The notes beneath the pieces are model-generated. The model was not told where the DNA came from. It searched no databases and worked only from the letters and a program-made list of their open reading frames with translations. From Gracilimonas sp. (GTDB taxonomy: Bacteria > Bacteroidota > Rhodothermia > Balneolales > Balneolaceae): a stretch of 64,000 bases of DNA. A program made the position numbers and the translations under genes. Shown here piece after piece: positions 26,792 to 35,485 of this stretch. Location: assembly GCF_014762685.1 (NCBI RefSeq), contig NZ_JABURM010000005.1, positions 558,001 to 622,000 on the forward strand, in the 5' to 3' direction. Position 1 is the stretch's first letter. The number at the start of each line of letters is the position of its first letter.

Positions 26792-27220
26792 CTTGCTATA
26801 TATAGAATTTCAGATTAATGTACATTTCTAATGACATGCAAAAACCATTCCTTAAGCATCTGAAGCAGTGAACTTATTTCAGGAACTCATAAATTTTATG
26901 TTTGATCACTTTATGGAATAAGGAAGGAATAAAAGTGGGTTGAGAGGTTATATTTATGACATATCTACAATTAAATAAGCGGATATAATTGAATAAAATT
27001 CTACAAGAATATCAGAAGATGTACTATTTTATTTAGCTGAAATGTTTATGAGCTTATAAGAGCAGGTTGCGTAAATAGTTTCAAAACTAGAAAATTTGAA
27101 TATTGTTAATAAGAAGCTAAATATTACGGTTATGGGAGGGAGTACAGATTCAGAAATGAATAAATTTCTTTATGAGCGGTTTTATGTTTTTGGGATACAG
27201 TATTTAAACAGGATTATTGT
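26792..27220. other. 429-bp divergent intergenic region
   Basis: AT-rich spacer between the divergent cDPG synthetase-like gene and ATP-grasp gene 2. It should hold promoters for both, but I could not recognise a sigma-54-type or other clear consensus. No small ORF or strong hairpin was seen. Confidence 0.6.
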
Positions 27221-28396
27221 ATGATTCAGAAAAATCAAAATAATCCTGCTCTTATATGTAGCGAAATTGGATTAGTTCGTTGTCTTGGGAGTGCAGGGAT
27301 TCCGGTTATAACGGGTACAGAGGTAAAAGGAAACCCTGCACTATATTCTCGCTATTCTCATGAGCGCATCAATTTTTCATCTTATGAATCGGAACAGTTT
27401 ATTCAAGAGCTATGCGAATTTGGAGATAAGCTTGACTATAAACCCCTTTTGATGTCCTATGATGATCGATTGCTTCTTAATATTTCCAGAAACCGTGATG
27501 AATTGTTAAAGTATTACCGGTTTTTGTTGCCAAAGCCAGAAATGGTTGAGGGCTTGTTAGATAAATTGAAATTTGTAGAATTGGCAAAGAAATATAACCT
27601 GCCAACACCGCCATCTGTCAGGGTTAGAAAAAAAGGTGATTTAAAATTAGTAAGTAAACACCTGAAAAAACCATATTTGCTTAAACCCCTTTATCGGCAT
27701 CATTGGTTTCATGAGAATTTTTCGAGTATTGTGGGTTCTTATAAAAAAGCGTTTGTTTGTTCCACATTGCAAGAACTTAAAACACTTTATGAACGAATAG
27801 CACAAATCAATCCAAATGTAGTTATACAGGAGTATATCGAAGGTCCTGATGATCATATGTATGACATAAATATGTATATCGATGACCGGGGTAATGTTAA
27901 GGGAGCCTTGGTAGCTCAAAAATTAAGAGTATATCCTCCTACAGCCGGTTATGGAAGTTATGTTGTTACTGTTGATGACCCTGAAATTTTAAATCTTTCA
28001 AAAGAAATCGCACAAAAATTGGATTTAGCAGGTTTGACTAATATTCAGTTTAAAAAAAGGAAAGATACCGGAGAACCTATACTGATAGAAATTCATACCC
28101 GGACCAGTATTTTTGATATACTGGGTATTAAGGCGAAAATGAATCTTCCTGTTATTTACTATAAAGATCTGAATGGGCTTCCCCTCCATACCAATGGCCA
28201 GTATTTATCCGGAGTTAAATATATTAATGTTGGCAGGGATCTGAGGCTATTTTTAAAAAACAGAAAAACCTATGGGTTGACTTTGCCTAAAATGGCCAAA
28301 TCCTATATGGGTCCCAAAGTAATAGATGGATTTTCAATTAAAGATCCTTTACCCACAGCTATAGATATTTGGCAAAAGGCAATAAAGCTTTTTTAA
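27221..28396 (+). CDS. ATP-grasp carboxylate-amine ligase-like protein 2
   Basis: 391 residues, paralog of the gene at 23014. Shared blocks are ICSEIGLVRCLGSAGIPV, KPYLLKPLYRHHW, VVIQEYIEGPDDHMYDIN, LRVYPPTAGYGSYV, LTNIQFKKRKDTGEP and the metal/ATP site LIEIHTRTSIF. Compared with copy 1, the acidic residue pattern E-x-x-x-R is kept as E-x-H-T-R. It may ligate an amino acid or organic acid to an amine during EPS decoration (inference). It is followed by the malate synthase-like gene after a 368-bp gap and likely has its own promoter. Confidence 0.78.
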   Translation: MIQKNQNNPALICSEIGLVRCLGSAGIPVITGTEVKGNPALYSRYSHERINFSSYESEQFIQELCEFGDKLDYKPLLMSYDDRLLLNISRNRDELLKYYRFLLPKPEMVEGLLDKLKFVELAKKYNLPTPPSVRVRKKGDLKLVSKHLKKPYLLKPLYRHHWFHENFSSIVGSYKKAFVCSTLQELKTLYERIAQINPNVVIQEYIEGPDDHMYDINMYIDDRGNVKGALVAQKLRVYPPTAGYGSYVVTVDDPEILNLSKEIAQKLDLAGLTNIQFKKRKDTGEPILIEIHTRTSIFDILGIKAKMNLPVIYYKDLNGLPLHTNGQYLSGVKYINVGRDLRLFLKNRKTYGLTLPKMAKSYMGPKVIDGFSIKDPLPTAIDIWQKAIKLF

Positions 28397-28764
28397 TTCT
28401 TTTTGTATAACAATTTTGCGGGGAACCGGAATATTTTCATCATGTTTATAAGTACTAAAGAAGGTTAGTAAATACGCTCTATATAGACATTATTCATTCT
28501 ACCAGGAAAGTGCTTATCATAACTAATAAAGAAAAGTTCTCTTTTAAAAAGAGCCCTGTTTTGTTTATGTAATTAGTTCCGATACCCTCATCCCACATTC
28601 TTTGTTACAAATGATTCAAGCTATATGCCATGTTTTGCCAATAATTAGATTATTACTTTTAAGTAATTATAAGGGAGGGCTCTAAAAAGGTCAGAGTTAA
28701 GATTTAAAATCATTTGGCATTCCTGTACATCATTATTTCAGTATAATTAAATCTCATTTGTACA
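28397..28764. other. 368-bp intergenic region with inverted repeats
   Basis: Between ATP-grasp 2 and the malate synthase-like gene. It contains a perfect ATTACTT-TT-AAGTAAT palindrome (28652-28667) and an 8-bp inverted repeat AGAGCCCT/AGGGCTCT (28550-28557 and 28676-28683) that brackets it. A TTGGCAT near 28735 resembles half of a sigma-54 site but lacks the -12 box. No small ORF was recognised. Confidence 0.5.
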
Positions 28765-30384
28765 TTGAATAGGTATAAAATAGAATTACGAGGAGGGGAA
28801 TTTCCTGAACAGGAAGAAATCCTTACCTCTGCAGCTCAAAGGTTTTTGGCAGGTTTGCATAAGACCTTTAATCATCGAAGAAAAATTCTTCTCCGGTATA
28901 GAAATATGCAACACGCTCGCTTTGTTACAGGGAAGTTACCAGGGTTTTCTAATACTATAGGTTCAATCAGACGAATGCCATGGGTAATTGATTCAATTCC
29001 CGATGATCTCAAAGATCGTAGTGTAGAAATTCTAGGGCCTGCAGATCGTAAATCTATAGTACATGCCCTCAATTCCGATGCTAATGTGTTTATAGCTGAT
29101 TTTGAAGACGCTACATCCCCGACATGGAAAAATTGCATATGGAGTCAGATAAACCTCAGAGATACTGTGAAAGGCAATATATGGTATATGGATAAACTGG
29201 GCATAAAGCGAGGGCTAAATGATAATACAGCGGCTATCGAGGTACGCCCGCGTGGATTACATCTTAATGAAAAACATATGTTGATTGACGGAGAACCTAT
29301 TTCGGCTTCGTTTTTTGACTTTGGTCTCTATGTATTCCACAATGCGCTGCCATTGTTACGGAAGGGATCCGGACCATATTTCTCCTTGCCAAAATTAGAA
29401 AACCGTCATGAAGCTGAGTTCTGGAAGGATATTTTTCAATATGCTGAAGACAAATTACCAAGTATACGGCCAAATGTAATCAAGGCAAGTGTTTGTGTTG
29501 AGACATTGCCGGCTGTTTTTGAACTAGATGAAATAATTTATGAATTGCGAGAACACCTTACCGGGTTGGAGGCCGGCCGCTGGAATTATCTATTTAGCCT
29601 TATAAAAAATTTCCGAAAATATAAGCGATACATTTTACCTGATCGTGATTTGATTAGCATCGGCCTTCCTTTTATGGAGGCATATAGCCAGTTAATAGTT
29701 AAAATGGCCCATAGACGGAACTTACATGCCATAGGAGACATGACCGTTGCAATGTACGATAAGACTAAATTACAGGGTTTAGGGCAAGGGCAACAGATGC
29801 AACAAAGTTTGATTGATTTGCTAGAGGGAACTTTTATGGAAGCAAGCCAGGGTTTTGACGGAACACAAATAATAGATTCTGAATTGGTAACGCTTGTTCG
29901 GGAAGTTTTTCAAAAATTTATGGAGGGGAGCTTCGATCAGAAAGATAACCTGAGAGATGATATATCAATTTCCAGGTTAGACCTTCTTTATACACATCTA
30001 TTAGATGCCGGGAAAATTACAGAAAAAAAATTTCGACAGAACATAGATGTTATGATACTTTATATTGCTTCATGGTTAAGAGGGCGTGGTGTTATTGAGT
30101 TGGATAAACGTTTGGTAAATACTTCAACAGTTGAGATTTTTCGAACCCAAATGTGGCAATGGAGCCACCAACCAGGTATTAAACTAGATGATGGCCGGCC
30201 CGTCACCAAGGAGCTTTTTGAAGAATTCCTTGCGCAAGAAAAGAAACAACTTATCAGGGAATACAGAGAATTGAAAGGTGATTCTGAAATTTTTGAAAGA
30301 GCAACTGAGTTAGTTTCTAACTTTATTTGGGCTGATGATTTTGAGCCTTATCTTTCAATGAGCGCTTATAACCTCATGGAATGA
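28765..30384 (+). CDS. Malate synthase A-like protein (divergent; TTG start)
   Basis: 539 residues, close to the family length of about 530. Characteristic blocks are ADFEDATSPTWKN, EVRPRGLHLNEKHM, PYFSLPKLENRHEAEFW, VCVETLPAVFELDEI, GRWNYLFSLIKNF and FRTQMWQWSHQPG. Malate synthase condenses glyoxylate with acetyl-CoA. Two core segments deviate: the usual GGMAA loop reads IGDMTVAMYDKTK, and the position matching the Asp in the Glu-Asp-Ala-Ala-Thr segment before E-I-x-R-T is Asn (N452). Activity may be changed. The TTG start is chosen because an in-frame stop lies about 20 bases upstream. No isocitrate lyase gene is in the window. Confidence 0.8.
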   Translation: MNRYKIELRGGEFPEQEEILTSAAQRFLAGLHKTFNHRRKILLRYRNMQHARFVTGKLPGFSNTIGSIRRMPWVIDSIPDDLKDRSVEILGPADRKSIVHALNSDANVFIADFEDATSPTWKNCIWSQINLRDTVKGNIWYMDKLGIKRGLNDNTAAIEVRPRGLHLNEKHMLIDGEPISASFFDFGLYVFHNALPLLRKGSGPYFSLPKLENRHEAEFWKDIFQYAEDKLPSIRPNVIKASVCVETLPAVFELDEIIYELREHLTGLEAGRWNYLFSLIKNFRKYKRYILPDRDLISIGLPFMEAYSQLIVKMAHRRNLHAIGDMTVAMYDKTKLQGLGQGQQMQQSLIDLLEGTFMEASQGFDGTQIIDSELVTLVREVFQKFMEGSFDQKDNLRDDISISRLDLLYTHLLDAGKITEKKFRQNIDVMILYIASWLRGRGVIELDKRLVNTSTVEIFRTQMWQWSHQPGIKLDDGRPVTKELFEEFLAQEKKQLIREYRELKGDSEIFERATELVSNFIWADDFEPYLSMSAYNLME

Positions 30385-30474
30385 ATGATTAGCTGCCCGA
30401 GCATTTTAAGAAAGGTGATAAATTGAGGTTTAATCAAGGGCTGTATTAATGCAGGGGGTCTTTTAATCACAACT

Positions 30475-31956
30475 TTACCATTGACACGGAGTAGATGTTT
30501 GATCTGGTATACCGCGGAAAAGCAGTAACTTTCGAGCGATCCACGGTGATTCTAAAGATAAACTCGCTTTTTGTTCAGGAAGACGAACAGTTTGTTTTGA
30601 TCCATTTCTTATAAAGGTTACATGTATATTTTCTGAACGATTTTCATAAAGAAATCGGCTTAACTCGAAGTATGTCATTCGTTCATGCCTATTTATAAAA
30701 GCCTGTAGATAAGAATTGTTAGTATTGAGTAGGATAACGGTATCATTTTGAAAATCAGAGACCTGATATTTTGAAGGTAAAAACAAGTGGTTGTTGTCAG
30801 CTCCGTCAACTTTTAGATTTGAAAACATAGAGAAATTAGTGGCAGTTTTAAGCCCGATATAAGGAGTTATTCCATTGAAGATGGTTAAAAGCGGAAAGAT
30901 TAAAAGCGGGGACCATGAAATCTTGAAAAAAGGTGAGGTATTTTCCGGAGTATGAAAAAAGTAACCGCGGAACATGAGAAAAGCCCCGGTTATCAATAGC
31001 AGACACCATATACTCCAAAAGACAGGTATCAAACTAAAAAGAGCTGAAAAAATATTTTTTAATAATGTTTTAGAGATTGAACCGGATTGCAGAATATTGA
31101 TGGTGAAATATATCAGCGTTGTAAGAATGACTGTTCCGGATAATACCAATACAATTCGTTTTATGTTGATTCTTTGCATTCCCTTTTTAAATTCTCGAGT
31201 GATATTCAGAACCAGTTTGCTTGGCAGGAAAAGAATATATAAAGCATAAAGTTCAGCAGTAAAACTGAGGATGTACAAATTTGGATGCAAAGAAAGTAGA
31301 AAATGAAATACTAAGCCAGTAAAAACCCCAAGAACACGCGTAGATGAAAACAGTAATAAGAGAGGAATGGTCAACTCAATAAGTAGTATTAACCAAATCA
31401 TTATCCCATCAACCCACATTTCTTGAGGAAGAAAAGGCAAAATGGAGGTTATTTCATGGTACAATTCAACAGAGCAGCTTACAGTGGGATCAAAATAATC
31501 ATGGTTTAATTTATGCAGGACTACAAAAAAATATAGGATCAATAGTTCGATCCTTATATATGGTGCAGTTTTATCAAACCAAGCGGCAATACGTTCCTTT
31601 GACTTTAAAGAAGAGTTCCAAAAGAAAAAAAAACTCGTAAATATTGTGAAATGAATAATTAACACCAGGATGATATGATTAGGTACCGAGGGCAGAGCAT
31701 CCAGCTTAACAATCGTTAAGCAGATGAGTGTCAATAAAAAATATAACATGTGTTTTGGCCGCAGTAAGGAGGCAACGGCAAATAGAACAACAAGGATATT
31801 CACAGCAAGAAAAAAGTGGTTGCTTGGATTTAAAAATTCATCTCCAATGCTAGTCCAGCCCGGACTACTAATAAGCATGTGAAAAAGAATAAAAATAACC
31901 CACAAAAGCTGAAAAGCTTTGTACCTGTCAAAAGAACTGCTTTCATAGGTGTACAT
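30475..31956 (-). CDS. HTTM/vitamin K-dependent carboxylase-like membrane protein
   Basis: 493 residues with about ten hydrophobic segments and a soluble C-terminal part (about residues 370-493). The segment FFVVLHKLNHDYFDPTV and the following LLIELTIPLLLLF and VFHFLLSLHPNLY resemble the HTTM fold of gamma-carboxylase relatives. The C-terminal part is short and beta-rich. It has no close family that I can name. It lies 42 bases downstream of the Wzy-like gene on the same strand, so it may be co-transcribed and act on the EPS or an associated surface protein. Sequence alone does not give the substrate. Confidence 0.55.
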   Translation of the reverse strand: MYTYESSSFDRYKAFQLLWVIFILFHMLISSPGWTSIGDEFLNPSNHFFLAVNILVVLFAVASLLRPKHMLYFLLTLICLTIVKLDALPSVPNHIILVLIIHFTIFTSFFFFWNSSLKSKERIAAWFDKTAPYIRIELLILYFFVVLHKLNHDYFDPTVSCSVELYHEITSILPFLPQEMWVDGIMIWLILLIELTIPLLLLFSSTRVLGVFTGLVFHFLLSLHPNLYILSFTAELYALYILFLPSKLVLNITREFKKGMQRINIKRIVLVLSGTVILTTLIYFTINILQSGSISKTLLKNIFSALFSLIPVFWSIWCLLLITGAFLMFRGYFFHTPENTSPFFKISWSPLLIFPLLTIFNGITPYIGLKTATNFSMFSNLKVDGADNNHLFLPSKYQVSDFQNDTVILLNTNNSYLQAFINRHERMTYFELSRFLYENRSENIHVTFIRNGSKQTVRLPEQKASLSLESPWIARKLLLFRGIPDQTSTPCQW

Positions 31957-31998
31957 ATTTCGGTAGTACTTAATTTCAGTTTAAAATGTCATAGACCT

Positions 31999-33546
31999 TT
32001 ATTGGATAGATTCATAAACCGACTGAGCATCTTGTTTACCCAATCGTTCAATAGTTGGCATTAATCCCATAAGTGTCCCAAGAAAAATCATGTTTCTGTA
32101 GTATGTGAGCTGAAGGTCGAAATATGATACAACCATTTGATTTATAACTGCTACTACAATCATAGCGCATACGGCTTTTAAATAGGGGTCATCAGTTTGG
32201 GCATATACAGAAGCTCCCTTGCTAACGAAAGCATTAAAAAAAAGCCAAAAACTAAGAAACCCAATAGCTCCGGTTTTAGCAAACCACCACAATATTTGAT
32301 TGTGAGCTATATAGTTACGAAGGGGGAAAGACATAACAAAAGTATCAAGGTCAAGAGGTAGGTCATATTTATTACCAAAACCAACTCCGGTAAGCGGCTT
32401 TCGCTTTACCGTAGCAGCAAGGTTGTAGTTTTCATAGTCGCGGTAAAGGTTTGAATAATAATCTTCCGGATTTTCAACTTTACTTGTTTCAACCAGACCG
32501 GATTTAATCATTTGTACCGGCTGCGCTAATGTACTTTTATTGTTCCAAAACACTGTACTGTAGGCAAGTAGAAAGATAGCCGCCGGTACTGCTAATTTGA
32601 GATATCGTTTTCGTTCTTCGGCGCCAATCAAAAAGAAAAGAGTTGCCAAGGACACAAACAGTCCAGCGAAAGCGGCTCTTCGAAAAGAGAGGTAAAACCC
32701 TAATAAAAAGGGAATAAGTAATACAAGCATTAATTTTCGTTGCTGATCTCTGTATTTAAGTAAGATCATTGAGGCCAAAAAAATGAACAATACAGACATG
32801 AAAACAGGATCTTCATGATTTGTAAAGGTTTGTATACCACTGGTTGATAGGCCTGTATTTGCAAAACGATAAATACCCTGGCATGCTTTGAAGAAAATGG
32901 CGACAATACAAATCCACAACAAGATTCGGATTTGTTCCCGCGTTTGAATGATTTGTGGTACAATAAGATACATTACAGACAAATAGAGCAAAGCCCTGAA
33001 CTCCCATATGGCAATTACTAAATCCCCGCCACTGCGTATGCCATTGAGAAATCCGAATATAAGACAGCTTAAAAAAAATAGAAAAGACGGCCAGATCAAG
33101 ATTCTTTGCAGTTCGGCTTTTTTCTGAACTGCTAAGACCAACATCCAAGCTCCAAAAAGCAGAAACAGATATACTTCAACCGGATTTATAACCCCTGCAG
33201 GATGACTGGGCAAATAAGAAATTTCTTTGAAATTCCTAAAGAAATCTACGTAATAGGTGAATGGACGAAACCCAGGCACAAGGTACTGGTCGAAAAAAAG
33301 CACCATACCAAAGAATAGAAAAAAACTATAGTCAATCCTGTAGAGAGTAAGTCCAACTACTGCCAACAGAGAAAAAATTGCCAGAATTATTTTGAAATTC
33401 CCCTCTGTTAAATACAGGATAGCTCCGGCTCCGGCAATAAAAAAAAATGTAATTAAAAGTGGGAAAAGACCTGACTCTTTAATTCCCAAAAAATCAAGTG
33501 TCCAATGATTTTGACGGTTTTTTTTATACCCTGTTTGTTGAAGCAT
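31999..33546 (-). CDS. O-antigen ligase/Wzy-type polymerase
   Basis: 515 residues with 10-12 hydrophobic segments. The PF04932-like core contains FLLGFYLSFRRAAFAGL (Arg pair at a membrane border), then the large periplasmic loop with KPLTGVGFGNKYD and NYIAHNQILWWFAKTG, the family's conserved H/N motif. Wzy polymerases join lipid-linked repeat units at the periplasmic face; WaaL-type ligases share the fold, so the two cannot be fully separated. The presence of Wzx, Wzc and an SLBB export protein in the same locus favours a polymerase. A 57-codon membrane protein gene lies 15 bases upstream. Confidence 0.85.
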   Translation of the reverse strand: MLQQTGYKKNRQNHWTLDFLGIKESGLFPLLITFFFIAGAGAILYLTEGNFKIILAIFSLLAVVGLTLYRIDYSFFLFFGMVLFFDQYLVPGFRPFTYYVDFFRNFKEISYLPSHPAGVINPVEVYLFLLFGAWMLVLAVQKKAELQRILIWPSFLFFLSCLIFGFLNGIRSGGDLVIAIWEFRALLYLSVMYLIVPQIIQTREQIRILLWICIVAIFFKACQGIYRFANTGLSTSGIQTFTNHEDPVFMSVLFIFLASMILLKYRDQQRKLMLVLLIPFLLGFYLSFRRAAFAGLFVSLATLFFLIGAEERKRYLKLAVPAAIFLLAYSTVFWNNKSTLAQPVQMIKSGLVETSKVENPEDYYSNLYRDYENYNLAATVKRKPLTGVGFGNKYDLPLDLDTFVMSFPLRNYIAHNQILWWFAKTGAIGFLSFWLFFNAFVSKGASVYAQTDDPYLKAVCAMIVVAVINQMVVSYFDLQLTYYRNMIFLGTLMGLMPTIERLGKQDAQSVYESIQ

Positions 33547-33561
33547 TACTTGAGTTACATT

Positions 33562-33735
33562 TTAAATAGTTAAATCGGGAGTATTAGTATTAAATAACCC
33601 ATATAATACCATACACAGCATTAATAATGTCAGGGCTATAACAATCACTATTGACCAGAAACCGGTAATATTATCATTCCGGCCGATGAGTATGGCAAGA
33701 AGATGAAAAACTATGATGATGAAAATCAGCTTCAT
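33562..33735 (-). CDS. Small two-helix membrane protein preceding the Wzy-like gene
   Basis: 57 codons with an ATG start and TAA stop, ending 15 bases before the Wzy-like gene. The product has two hydrophobic stretches, MKLIFIIIVFHLLAILIG and SIVIVIALTLLMLCMVLYG, separated by RNDNITGFW, so a helical hairpin is likely. The tight spacing and orientation suggest co-transcription with the polymerase. Homology could not be judged for so short a sequence; a role as accessory subunit is only an inference. Confidence 0.5.
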   Translation of the reverse strand: MKLIFIIIVFHLLAILIGRNDNITGFWSIVIVIALTLLMLCMVLYGLFNTNTPDLTI

Positions 33736-34175
33736 ATTATATTCCGATTATTTTAGCGGCTTTTTCTGTCCCGATTTCTGAAATAGTAACCCTTACATTA
33801 TTAATTGCTGTCAGATAGTTTTCTGATTTCACTCGAGGATTAATACTCTTGAATTAAATGACTCACTCTGTTTGTACTGTATAATGAGGTATTTACTCCA
33901 TTTTATAAATAGAAGGGTTTTTGAACTTTTTGTAATATTAGAAACAAGCTTCTCGTAGTATTTTATATTCGCCATTAAATCCATAGCCTTTTGGACATGA
34001 TTCAGAGGTAAAACTCCTTATTTCTGTCTTTCTCAATAAATACCAGGTGCCTCTAAATTGGAATCAAAAAGACCTCTCAACGAAAAACAAATACAATTTT
34101 AACTCGATTCTAATTATTTTAAAGTGAGATTATGTTTGGTTTCATATAAAAAAAGAGAGGAATATAGAGAGAAGA
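33736..34175. other. 440-bp divergent intergenic region
   Basis: Spacer between the small membrane protein/Wzy unit and the GH18 gene. It likely holds two divergent promoters. I did not recognise a promoter consensus, sigma-54 site, strong hairpin or small ORF. Two GAGAG-rich tracts lie in the last 25 bases before the GH18 start. Confidence 0.5.
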
Positions 34176-35378
34176 ATGATGAGGAAATTTATCATTTTGA
34201 TGATGGTATCAATTGCAAGTTTTTCTTGTGATTTGTTGAGCAATGAAGATTCAGAAAAAATAGAGAAGACTCTTAATCCAAGGTCTATGGCATATTTAGC
34301 CTCGTGGCATTATGAGTCTCCGGCCTTGAATGATTCTATACATCAAATTCCCACAGAAGAAATAGAATGGCAGGCTATTACAAGTCTCAATTATTTTGGT
34401 CTGACTTTTTATAAGGATGGTTCATTAATTCCGATTAGTGATTATCAAGATATGAGAGGGATTGAGGGTCAAATGTCTGAGATTGTTGCTGCAGCACATC
34501 ACCATCAGGTTCCTGTATTGTTGTCGGTTGGAGGATGGCAGAGCCGAGAAAATTTTATTGCTGCCGTAAGGGATAGCAGTAGTCAAAAAAACTTGATATC
34601 CAATCTGATGATTTTATTAAAGACTTATGAATTTGATGGAATAGATCTGAATGTAGAACCTGTAAAGCCGGAAGATGAGGAGTTGTACGAAATTTTTGTA
34701 GATGAATTGTATAGTAATCTTCAAACCATCGACACCCCGCTTTTTGATACACCCATGTTAACGGCCACTACTATATGGCAATCTGATTTATTTGCCCGAA
34801 TTCATGGAAAGCTCGATCATATTAACCTGATGACTTATAACTACAGCAATGCCTGGGAGGGATGGGTCTCCTGGCATAATTCAGCAATTTATAATGGAGG
34901 GCATAAATTTGTCAGCATGGATAAATATCTGCCTTCTGTAAACAGTGATGTTGAGAGATATATAAAGGCTGGGGTGCCAAGAAAGAAACTAAGCATTGGG
35001 ATTAAATTTTATGGAGATATATGGACCGGAGGCGTTTATGAGCCACTTCAAGAATGGACGTCAACCATTACGCCCGAAGTACAGGTAGATGTTCCATACT
35101 ATTCGATAATGGATAGTTTATTTAACTCCGATTACTATCGTTGGGACGAAGAAGTAAAAGCTGCGTTTTTAAGTATTGACAACCCCGGTTTATTAAATGA
35201 TCAATTTATTTCTTTTGAAGAAGAAAAAGCTATTGAGGCTAAAATTGAATATGTAAAAGAAATGGGATTAGGTGGTGTTTTTGTCTGGGAGTTAAGCGGG
35301 GGGTACCAGCCCGATCAACCCGAAGGTCAAAAAAATCCATTGCAGGCAGCTATCAAAAAGGTCTTGCTGCAAAATTAA
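34176..35378 (+). CDS. Glycoside hydrolase family 18 lipoprotein
   Basis: 400 residues. The signal peptide ends in SIASFSC, giving a lipid-anchored Cys near residue 19. The TIM-barrel markers are LLSVGGWQSRENF and FDGIDLNVEP, the latter aligning with DxxDxDxE: D154, D157 and the catalytic E161 are present, but the middle Asp is Asn (N159). LMTYNYSNAWEGW and the final GLGGVFVWELSGG match the strand-6 and strand-8 motifs. GH18 enzymes cut beta-1,4-GlcNAc linkages, so an EPS containing GlcNAc may be the target. The Asn could lower or change activity. The gene lies alone on its strand between two leftward EPS units. Confidence 0.88.
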   Translation: MMRKFIILMMVSIASFSCDLLSNEDSEKIEKTLNPRSMAYLASWHYESPALNDSIHQIPTEEIEWQAITSLNYFGLTFYKDGSLIPISDYQDMRGIEGQMSEIVAAAHHHQVPVLLSVGGWQSRENFIAAVRDSSSQKNLISNLMILLKTYEFDGIDLNVEPVKPEDEELYEIFVDELYSNLQTIDTPLFDTPMLTATTIWQSDLFARIHGKLDHINLMTYNYSNAWEGWVSWHNSAIYNGGHKFVSMDKYLPSVNSDVERYIKAGVPRKKLSIGIKFYGDIWTGGVYEPLQEWTSTITPEVQVDVPYYSIMDSLFNSDYYRWDEEVKAAFLSIDNPGLLNDQFISFEEEKAIEAKIEYVKEMGLGGVFVWELSGGYQPDQPEGQKNPLQAAIKKVLLQN

Positions 35379-35485
35379 ATATTTTACGCTGATTATTTTG
35401 TTTCAATAGCTCAAATCAGACTGTGGGGCATGCTATTGGATTTTACTTGGCTTTAATATATTAAGTTGGCGAGTAGTGGATAAAA

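Noticed and set aside
28734-28750. Possible sigma-54 promoter before the malate synthase-like gene
   Set aside because: TTGGCAT is present, but 10 bases after GG the sequence is CA and no TTG box is found.
31999-33546. Exosortase candidate
   Set aside because: The multi-helix protein has the Wzy/ligase loop with NYIAHNQ and lacks the Cys-Arg-His exosortase triad.
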